This document shows, one piece after another, positions 58,528-64,000 of a stretch of 64,000 nt of DNA. The position numbers and the translations under genes were made by a program. The stretch is from Rhizobium sp. Leaf371 (GTDB lineage: Bacteria; Pseudomonadota; Alphaproteobacteria; Rhizobiales; Rhizobiaceae), in NCBI RefSeq assembly GCF_001424045.1, contig NZ_LMQB01000026.1, forward strand, positions 62,001 through 126,000, read 5' to 3'. How positions within the stretch are numbered: position 1 is the first letter of the stretch; every line of letters begins with the position of its first letter. The notes below the pieces were generated by a model. It was given only the letters and a program-made list of their open reading frames with translations. It ran no database searches and had not been told where the DNA came from.

Positions 58528-59240
58528 AGCGGAGAAGATTGTGACAGGAGATCGGGCCGGCGCTCCCGCGTCAGCCGCTCGGCCTCCGCCCGCCGCCAAC
58601 GTTCGATCGCGCCGTGATTGCCGGAGGTCAGCACGGCGGGGATTTCCCGTCCCTCGAAGACCTGCGGCCGCGTGTAGTGCGGATGCTCCAGCAACCCGCC
58701 CTCGAAACTTTCGTGCACGCCCGAGAGCGCATTGCCCATGACGCCCGGCAGGATCCGCACCACGGCATCGAGCAGCGTCAGCGCCGCGGGCTCGCCGCCG
58801 GAGAGGATGTAATCGCCGATCGAGACCTCCTCGAGCGCGCGCGCATCGATGACCCGCTGGTCTACGCCCTCGAATCGTCCGCAGACGATGACGGCGCCCG
58901 GCCCGGACGCGATCTCCCGAACCCGCGCTTGGCTCAGCGGCCGGCCGCGCGGGCTCATCAGGAGCCGCGGGCGCAGGCCGCCGGGATCATCCTCGGCCGA
59001 CACCCGGTCGATCGCGCGTCCAAGAATATCCGCCCGCAGCACCATGCCCGCGCCGCCGCCCGCCGGAGTGTCGTCCACCGTGCGATGCCGGTCCTCGGCA
59101 AAGTCCCGGATCTGCACGGCGTCCAGCGACCATTGCCCGCGCTCCAGCGCGCGCCCGGCCAGGGAATGGCCGAGATGTCCCGGAAACATCTCCGGATAGA
59201 GCGTCAGAATGGTGGCCCGGAACGCCATGGCGGCGCTCAT
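58509..59240 (-). CDS. trmD: tRNA (guanine-N1-)-methyltransferase
   Basis: Methylates G37 in tRNAs reading CNN codons, preventing +1 frameshifts. The SPOUT-family protein has the trefoil-knot SAM site [20 protein letters not shown] and the signature [14 protein letters not shown]. The start at 59240 forms an ATGA overlap with rimM (243 residues); the next ATG at 59228 gives the more usual 239. It lies in the conserved order rpsP-rimM-trmD. Confidence 0.95.
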   Translation of the reverse strand: MSAAMAFRATILTLYPEMFPGHLGHSLAGRALERGQWSLDAVQIRDFAEDRHRTVDDTPAGGGAGMVLRADILGRAIDRVSAEDDPGGLRPRLLMSPRGRPLSQARVREIASGPGAVIVCGRFEGVDQRVIDARALEEVSIGDYILSGGEPAALTLLDAVVRILPGVMGNALSGVHESFEGGLLEHPHYTRPQVFEGREIPAVLTSGNHGAIERWRRAEAERLTRERRPDLLSQSSPLQPVTK

Positions 59241-59803
59241 TCTCCCGACGCGTTCGGGTCGAACGGACCGGACGGATCGTCCTTGTCATCCACGAGGCCG
59301 GCCGCCACGGGATCGACCAGCATCGTACCGCCTTCGAGATCGATTTCGAGCACGGAAAATTCGGAAAAGGGAATGAGCACCGGCCGCCGGCCGGGGCCCT
59401 TCAGTTCGAGGAGATCGCCGGCACCGAAATCGAACACGCCGGTCACGACGCCATAGCTCTTGCCCTCGGCGTCCTTCGCCTCGAGCCCCTCGAGATCGGC
59501 ATAGAAAAATTCATCCTCGTCGAGATCGTCGTCCGGCAGGTTTTCCCGCTCGATGAACAGTTCCAGCCCGTTCAGCGCCTCTGCCGCCGTCCGGTCGTTG
59601 ATGCCGCGGAAGCGGACCACGACGACGTTCTTGTTCTCGCGCACCTCCAGCACCTCGAAGACGCGCCCGTCCTCGCTGTGCAGATGGCCATAGTCGCCCA
59701 GCGCCGTCGGCTCCTCGGCAAAGCTCTTCACGCGGACTTCGCCGCGCAAGCCTTGCGCGCCGCCGATCGTGCCCATCAGGACAGGGTTTTTCAGCTTGCT
59801 CAT
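59237..59803 (-). CDS. rimM: Ribosome maturation factor RimM
   Basis: Assists 16S rRNA 3'-domain processing and binds S19. The start at 59803 ([20 protein letters not shown]) gives 188 residues. It has the N-terminal RimM domain ([20 protein letters not shown]) and a C-terminal PRC-barrel ([39 protein letters not shown]). Upstream codons to 60097 overlap rpsP in another frame and are not used. Confidence 0.95.
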   Translation of the reverse strand: MSKLKNPVLMGTIGGAQGLRGEVRVKSFAEEPTALGDYGHLHSEDGRVFEVLEVRENKNVVVVRFRGINDRTAAEALNGLELFIERENLPDDDLDEDEFFYADLEGLEAKDAEGKSYGVVTGVFDFGAGDLLELKGPGRRPVLIPFSEFSVLEIDLEGGTMLVDPVAAGLVDDKDDPSGPFDPNASGE

Positions 59804-59916
59804 CGATGAACCGTTCTTGAAAGTGCGTTCCGGGATGTCTGTCGGTCGCGCGACCCCATAAACGAAAACGGGCGGCATGAAAATGCCGCCCGGTCCCGAA
59901 GATGCGATAGGTCCGA

Positions 59917-60279
59917 TTACTCGGCGGCAGCGGCAGCGGCGTCTTCGGCCTTCTGCTTGGCTTCGGCGGCGCGTTCGGTCGCCTTCTTGCCGGGCTTGCC
60001 CTTGGTCGGGTTGCTGCGGGCTTCGCGCGTGACGATGCCGGCTTCGCTGAGGAAGCGCAGCACGCGGTCGGTCGGCAGGGCGCCGTGGTCGAGCCAATGC
60101 TGGATGCGCTCGTTGTTCAGTTCGACGCGCTTGGCATCGTCCTTGGCAAGCATCGGGTTCCAGGAACCGACCTTTTCGAGGAAGCGGCCGTCGCGGGGCG
60201 AACGGGCGTCGGCGATGACGACCTGGTAGAACGGACGCTTCTTGGAACCGCCGCGGGCGAGACGAATTTTCAGTGCCAT
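59917..60279 (-). CDS. rpsP: 30S ribosomal protein S16
   Basis: Small-subunit assembly protein of 120 residues. The core (1-82) begins [20 protein letters not shown] and includes [17 protein letters not shown]-terminal tail of about 35 residues rich in Lys, Ala and Glu ([19 protein letters not shown]) exceeds the E. coli length (82). It leads the rpsP-rimM-trmD set on the minus strand. Confidence 0.96.
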   Translation of the reverse strand: MALKIRLARGGSKKRPFYQVVIADARSPRDGRFLEKVGSWNPMLAKDDAKRVELNNERIQHWLDHGALPTDRVLRFLSEAGIVTREARSNPTKGKPGKKATERAAEAKQKAEDAAAAAAE

Positions 60280-60340
60280 GTCAATAACTCCTTGAATGTT
60301 GGCGTGCCGCGGATGCGGCCTGAGGGGTATGGAGAGACCG

Positions 60341-60646
60341 TCAATCCTTCAGATCGGCGGCGATGTCTTCGTGATGCCGGATGACTTCCTTGATGATGAA
60401 GTTCAGGAACTTCTCGGCGAAATCCGGGTCCAGGTGAGCGTCCTTTGCCAGGCGGCGCAGGCGTTCGATCTGGTATTCCTCGCGCGCCGGGTCGGCCGGC
60501 GGCAAATCGTGGAGGGCCTTGAGAACGCCCACGGCCTTCGTGCAGCGGAACCGCTCGGCCAGCATATGCACCAGCGCCGCATCGATATTGTCGATCGACT
60601 GGCGATATCCGGACAGCTCGTGCGCGAGAGAAGGGTCGATGCTCAT
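60341..60646 (-). CDS. Chorismate mutase (AroQ class)
   Basis: Converts chorismate to prephenate for phenylalanine and tyrosine. The start at 60646 ([20 protein letters not shown]) gives 101 residues, a stand-alone AroQ domain of three helices. The expected active-site residues are placed in [40 protein letters not shown] and the C-terminal helix. It sits between ffh and rpsP, a known rhizobial arrangement that puts an aromatic-pathway enzyme among translation genes. Confidence 0.9.
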   Translation of the reverse strand: MSIDPSLAHELSGYRQSIDNIDAALVHMLAERFRCTKAVGVLKALHDLPPADPAREEYQIERLRRLAKDAHLDPDFAEKFLNFIIKEVIRHHEDIAADLKD

Positions 60647-60653
60647 GGAGACC

Positions 60654-62219
60654 TCACTTCTTCTTCGGCAGGCCGGGCAGGCCTGGGAAACCGCCGCCGA
60701 GACCGGGCAGCTTGCCACCGCCAAGGCCCGGAAGTCCCCCCATGCCACCCCCCATGCCCTTGCCGAGGCCGGCCGCTTCCGCCTGCTTCTGCAGCGCTTC
60801 CAGTTGCTTGGGATCGAGGCTCGACAGGTCGGGCATGCCGCCCATACCGCCACCCATGCCGCCCAGACCCATCTTGCCGGCAAGGCCGCCCATCATCTGC
60901 TTCATCATGCCGCCGCCCTTCTTGCCGCCCATGGCCTTCATCATGTCGGCCATCTGGCGGTGCATTTTGAGCAGCTTGTTGATGTCGGAAGCATCCGTGC
61001 CAGAGCCGGCCGCGATGCGCTTCTTGCGGGAATGCTTGAGAAGGTCCGGATTGGCGCGCTCGGCCTTGGTCATGGACGAGATGATCGCCATCTGGCGCTT
61101 GAACATGCGGTCGTCGAGACCGGCTGCCGCCATCTTGTCCTTCATGCCGGACATGCCGGGCATCATGCCCATGATGCCGCCCATGCCGCCCATCTTCTGC
61201 ATCTGCGACAGCTGGTCGGCGAGATCGTTGAGGTCGAACTTGCCCGACTTCATCTTGGCGGCCATCGCCGCCGCCTTCTCGGCATCGATGTTCTCGGCAG
61301 CCTTCTCGACCAGCGAAACGATGTCGCCCATACCGAGGATGCGGTCGGCGACGCGGCGCGGATGGAACTCGTCGAGCTCCGACATCTTCTCGCCGACGCC
61401 GATCAGCTTGATCGGCTTGCCGGTGACGGCACGCATGGACAGTGCCGCGCCGCCGCGGCCGTCGCCGTCCATGCGGGTCAGCACGAGGCCGGTGATGCCG
61501 ACGCGTTCGTCGAAGTTGCGGGCGAGATTGACGGCGTCCTGACCGGTCAGCGCGTCGGCGACCAGCAGGATCTCATGCGGGTTCGAGCGCCGCTTGATCT
61601 CGGCCATCTCGATCATCAGCGGCTCGTCGATATGCGTGCGGCCGGCGGTGTCGAGGATGACGACGTCATGGCCACCGAGCTTGGCAGCCTGCACGGCGCG
61701 CGCGGCGATATCGGTCGGCGACTGCCCGGCGATGACCGGCAGCGTGTCGATGCCCGCCTGAACCCCGAGCTGGCGCAGCTGCTCCTGGGCGGCCGGCCGG
61801 CGCGTGTCGAGCGAGGCCATAAGGACCTTCTTCTTGTCGCGCGTGTGCAGCCGGTGGGCGATCTTGCCCGAGGTCGTGGTCTTGCCCGAGCCCTGAAGGC
61901 CGACCATCATGATGACGACGGGGGCGGGCGCATTGAGGTCGATGGAAACGCCGGTGGCGCCCAGCATCTCGACCAGCTCGTCATGGACGATCTTGACGAC
62001 CATCTGCCCGGGCTTGATCGATTTCAGCACGTTCGCGCCAACGGCCTTTTCGCGCACGCGGTCGGTGAACGACCGCACGACTTCCAGCGCCACGTCGGCT
62101 TCCAGCAGCGCACGGCGAACCTCGCGCAGGGCCGCCGAAACATCGGCTTCCGACAGCGCACCGCGTCCCGTCAATCCGTTGAGGATCGAACCAAGGCGGT
62201 CCTGGAGGCTTTCAAACAT
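60654..62219 (-). CDS. ffh: Signal recognition particle protein Ffh
   Basis: GTPase that binds 4.5S RNA and signal sequences and targets membrane proteins to FtsY. The start at 62219 (MFESLQDRLGSILNGLTGRG) gives 521 residues, about 70 more than E. coli Ffh. It has the N-domain helices, G1 GLQGSGKT (107-114), DTAGRTHIDEPLM, TRMDGDGRGGAALS, and the Met-rich M-domain. The C-terminus is unusually Gly/Met/Pro rich (about 440-521). First in the ffh-CM-rpsP-rimM-trmD series. Confidence 0.95.
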   Translation of the reverse strand: MFESLQDRLGSILNGLTGRGALSEADVSAALREVRRALLEADVALEVVRSFTDRVREKAVGANVLKSIKPGQMVVKIVHDELVEMLGATGVSIDLNAPAPVVIMMVGLQGSGKTTTSGKIAHRLHTRDKKKVLMASLDTRRPAAQEQLRQLGVQAGIDTLPVIAGQSPTDIAARAVQAAKLGGHDVVILDTAGRTHIDEPLMIEMAEIKRRSNPHEILLVADALTGQDAVNLARNFDERVGITGLVLTRMDGDGRGGAALSMRAVTGKPIKLIGVGEKMSELDEFHPRRVADRILGMGDIVSLVEKAAENIDAEKAAAMAAKMKSGKFDLNDLADQLSQMQKMGGMGGIMGMMPGMSGMKDKMAAAGLDDRMFKRQMAIISSMTKAERANPDLLKHSRKKRIAAGSGTDASDINKLLKMHRQMADMMKAMGGKKGGGMMKQMMGGLAGKMGLGGMGGGMGGMPDLSSLDPKQLEALQKQAEAAGLGKGMGGGMGGLPGLGGGKLPGLGGGFPGLPGLPKKK

Positions 62220-62588
62220 CGGCTCTTCCTTTTCGTCTGCGAGCATGTGCCGCAAACGTGGGTTCCGGGTCGTTTTGAAACAAGACGCAAAGCCGAACGG
62301 CACCCGAGGGCGCATCGCGCTGTCGGGTGTTGACCTCCGGGAACGTTTATACCTTAAAAGGGTCCCGGTCGGCGGCTCGGAGTCGTGTCTCGTCGCAGAT
62401 GGAGCGCGGTAAACAGCAAACCGCCCGGAAAGTCAAGGCTCAGCGCCATCCCACGGTCTGCGGCGCGCCCATCGGGGCTGCGATGCCGACGCTTTCCGAT
62501 GGCGCCGGCACGAAAAAGCCGCCATCATCCGCCGCGTCAAGCGCCGCTTACATCGGAACGGTGAGACGGCTCTTTCACGGAGACAGGC
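62220..62588. other. 369-base divergent gap between ffh and the MBL-fold gene
   Basis: It contains both upstream regions. TATAAA on the minus strand near 62347-62352 could be an ffh -10 element without a good -35. I see no small RNA gene with recognisable 4.5S RNA features and no credible open frame. Confidence 0.4.
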
Positions 62589-63689
62589 ATGAAACGCCGT
62601 ACATTCTTCAAATGGTCGCTGGCCGGCGCCCTGGTCGCCGTGTCCGGCGGGATCACGGCAAGGAGCAGCATGGCCGCCAACCGCTACTACAAAGGCCCTG
62701 TCAGCGATCATTTCGACGGCACGCGGTTCTTCAACCCGGGCGGCGTCGAGCCGAACGGCTTTGGCGACCTGCTGCGCTGGCGGTTCAACGGGCAAAAGGC
62801 GACCTGGCCGGAGACGCCCGATCCCCGCGCGACCGTGGTGAAGCCGGACGCGGCGGTCAACGGGCAGGCCCTGCGCGTCACCATGGTCGGCCACGCCTCC
62901 ATGCTGATCCAGGTGGCCGGTCTCAACATTCTGACCGATCCCGTCTGGTCGGAGCGCGCAAGCCCCGTCTCCTTCGCCGGCCCGCGCCGCGTCTCGCCGC
63001 CCGGCATCCGCCTCGAGGACCTGCCCCGCATCGATGTCGTGCTGATCAGCCACAACCATTACGACCATCTGGACCAGCCGACGATCGCGAGCCTCGAGGA
63101 AGCGCACAAGCCGACCTTCGTGACGCCGCTCGGCAACGACGTCTTCATCCGCAAGGTGGCGCCCGACGCGCGCATCGCGCTGATGGACTGGGGCGATGCG
63201 CTCGATGTCGCGGAGGGCGTCAAGATCCATTGCGAGCCGGCGCATCACTGGTCGGCGCGGGGGCTGGGAGACCGGCGAAAGGCGCTCTGGGCGGCCTTCG
63301 TCCTCTCGACGCCGGCGGGTCGGATCTACCATGTCGGCGACACGGGCTTCCATGACGGCATCAACTATCGGGCAGCGGGCGAGAAATACGGCAGCTTCCG
63401 CCTCGCCATCCTGCCGATCGGCGCCTACGAGCCGCGCTGGTTCATGAAAGGGCAGCACCAGAACCCCGACGAAGCCATTCAAGGCATGCGCCTTGCGAAC
63501 GCCGCCTCTGTCGTCGGCCATCACTTCGCGACCATCCAGCTGACCGACGAGGCGATGGACGCGCCGGAAAAGGCGCTGGTCGCAGCGCTTCAGAAACACG
63601 ATATCGACCCCGCCCGCGTCCGCCCGCTTCACGCCGGCGAAGTGTTCGACGTGCCCCAGGACGTATCCGCGCAAAGGACCCCCGCATGA
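62589..63689 (+). CDS. Tat-exported metallo-beta-lactamase-fold hydrolase
   Basis: A 366-residue enzyme of the MBL superfamily, closest to the UlaG/NAPE-PLD-like branch. The N-terminus has a twin-arginine signal (KRRTFFKWSLAGALVAVSGG, cleavage near SSMAAN). Metal ligands follow: SHNHYDHLD (HXHXDH motif), CEPAHHWSARG, and YHVGDTGFHDG, then VVGHHFATIQL. Relatives cleave phosphodiesters or lipids such as N-acyl phosphatidylethanolamine; the periplasmic substrate here is unknown. Its stop overlaps the next gene by four bases. Confidence 0.88.
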   Translation: MKRRTFFKWSLAGALVAVSGGITARSSMAANRYYKGPVSDHFDGTRFFNPGGVEPNGFGDLLRWRFNGQKATWPETPDPRATVVKPDAAVNGQALRVTMVGHASMLIQVAGLNILTDPVWSERASPVSFAGPRRVSPPGIRLEDLPRIDVVLISHNHYDHLDQPTIASLEEAHKPTFVTPLGNDVFIRKVAPDARIALMDWGDALDVAEGVKIHCEPAHHWSARGLGDRRKALWAAFVLSTPAGRIYHVGDTGFHDGINYRAAGEKYGSFRLAILPIGAYEPRWFMKGQHQNPDEAIQGMRLANAASVVGHHFATIQLTDEAMDAPEKALVAALQKHDIDPARVRPLHAGEVFDVPQDVSAQRTPA

Positions 63690-64000
63690 CCACCCCCTTT
63701 CACCAGCCGGTGGACGCCGCCGAAGTCCCGCGCTTTGCCGGCCACTCCACCTTCATGCGGCTGCCCGCCGTTGCCGACGCCACCGGCCTCGACATCGCGC
63801 TCGTCGGCATTCCCTGGGATGGCGGCACCACCAACCGGGCCGGCGCCCGCCATGGGCCGCGCGAGGTGCGCAACCAGTCGAGCCTGATGCGGCGCGTCCA
63901 CCACGTCACGCTGACCGAGCCGTTCAGCCTCGCCAATGTCGCCGATGTCGGCGATCTCAGCGTCAATCCGATCGATCTTCTCGACGGGTTGAAGCGGATC
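63686..64000 (+). CDS. Agmatinase/ureohydrolase family protein, N-terminal part (3' truncated by window edge)
   Basis: The first 105 residues of an arginase-fold enzyme. The start ATG at 63686 forms an ATGA overlap with the upstream hydrolase. Visible family features are IALVGIPWDGGTTNRAGARH (the GxPxDxGxxxRxGxRxGP region) followed by GPREVRNQSSLMRRV, and NVADVGDLSVNPID. Such enzymes hydrolyse agmatine, guanidinobutyrate or related guanidino compounds to urea. The metal-binding part lies outside the window, so the substrate is open. Confidence 0.88.
   Translation, partial: MTTPFHQPVDAAEVPRFAGHSTFMRLPAVADATGLDIALVGIPWDGGTTNRAGARHGPREVRNQSSLMRRVHHVTLTEPFSLANVADVGDLSVNPIDLLDGLKRI

Noticed and set aside
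57175-58599. 474-codon minus-strand frame as one long protein
   Set aside because: Only its last 179 codons look like a real GNAT protein; the rest is antisense to the TauE/SafE gene with Arg/Asp/His-rich shadow composition.
62332-62362. GGAAC-containing EcfG-like promoter upstream of the MBL-fold gene
   Set aside because: The -10 position reads GGTC rather than CGTT, and it lies more than 200 bases from the gene.

Overview
This window is an almost fully coding stretch of a GC-rich alphaproteobacterial chromosome, most probably of the family Rhizobiaceae (order Rhizobiales/Hyphomicrobiales). The evidence is gene order (sucA-sucB-lpd; priA-atpHAGDC without the Fo genes; ffh-chorismate mutase-rpsP-rimM-trmD-rplS-leuC), an rpoH2-type heat-shock sigma factor behind an EcfG-type promoter, a CenR-like response regulator, a SAM-II riboswitch before metA, rhizobial promoters of the CTTGAC-N17-CTATAT type, and perfect CtrA-type TTAA-N7-TTAAC motifs. 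I see no insertion sequence, prophage, CRISPR array or rRNA operon; the content is core or conserved accessory metabolism.

Layout. 1-5.1 kb: end of the 2-oxoglutarate dehydrogenase cluster (sucA 3' end, sucB, a MAPEG-like protein, a LysE exporter, lpd), with a hairpin at every gene junction. 5.2-8.9 kb: GABA catabolism (gabT-gabD) divergent from an unusual MerR+XRE+cupin regulator. 8.9-15.3 kb: an L,D-transpeptidase-like protein, a CenR-like regulator with a stand-alone cyclic-nucleotide-binding protein, xthA, lolA and ftsK. 15.5-18.1 kb: a small membrane protein and the nitrogen-regulated glnK-amtB pair with a sigma-54 promoter. 18.1-23.1 kb: tesB, a UbiH-family hydroxylase, and a Trm112 / LON-domain / YbbN-like thioredoxin gene set plus a ProX-type deacylase. 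23.4 kb: tRNA-Gly(GCC). 23.7-28.5 kb: galM, metA under a SAM-II riboswitch, an ABC-F ATPase and thiamine pyrophosphokinase. 28.6-32.3 kb: thiBPQ thiamine uptake under a TPP riboswitch.

32.6-40 kb: an M48 lipoprotein protease, rpoH2, an acetyltransferase, ppa, an Lrp regulator divergent from a saccharopine-dehydrogenase-like enzyme, and a GDP-mannose pyrophosphorylase. 40.1-48.2 kb: priA, a small membrane protein and atpHAGDC on the minus strand. 48.3-55.5 kb: a DUF5680-like protein, an acyltransferase, xerC, a TraB/GumN protein, leuC and an incomplete amino-acid ABC transporter. 55.8-62.2 kb: a SnoaL-like secreted protein, rplS, an acetyltransferase, a TauE/SafE permease, trmD, rimM, rpsP, chorismate mutase and ffh. 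62.6-64 kb: a Tat-exported metallo-beta-lactamase-fold hydrolase overlapping an agmatinase-family gene cut by the window edge.

The themes that connect genes are vitamin and methionine homeostasis through riboswitches, nitrogen control (glnK-amtB, GABA use), general stress control (EcfG to rpoH2), and cell-cycle control (CtrA-type site before ftsK, CenR-like regulator). I found no clearly new multi-gene system. The most unusual items are the three-domain MerR-XRE-cupin regulator beside gabTD and the set of hairpins between genes in the suc-lpd and atp operons. All domain and motif calls come from reading translated sequence, without database searches.
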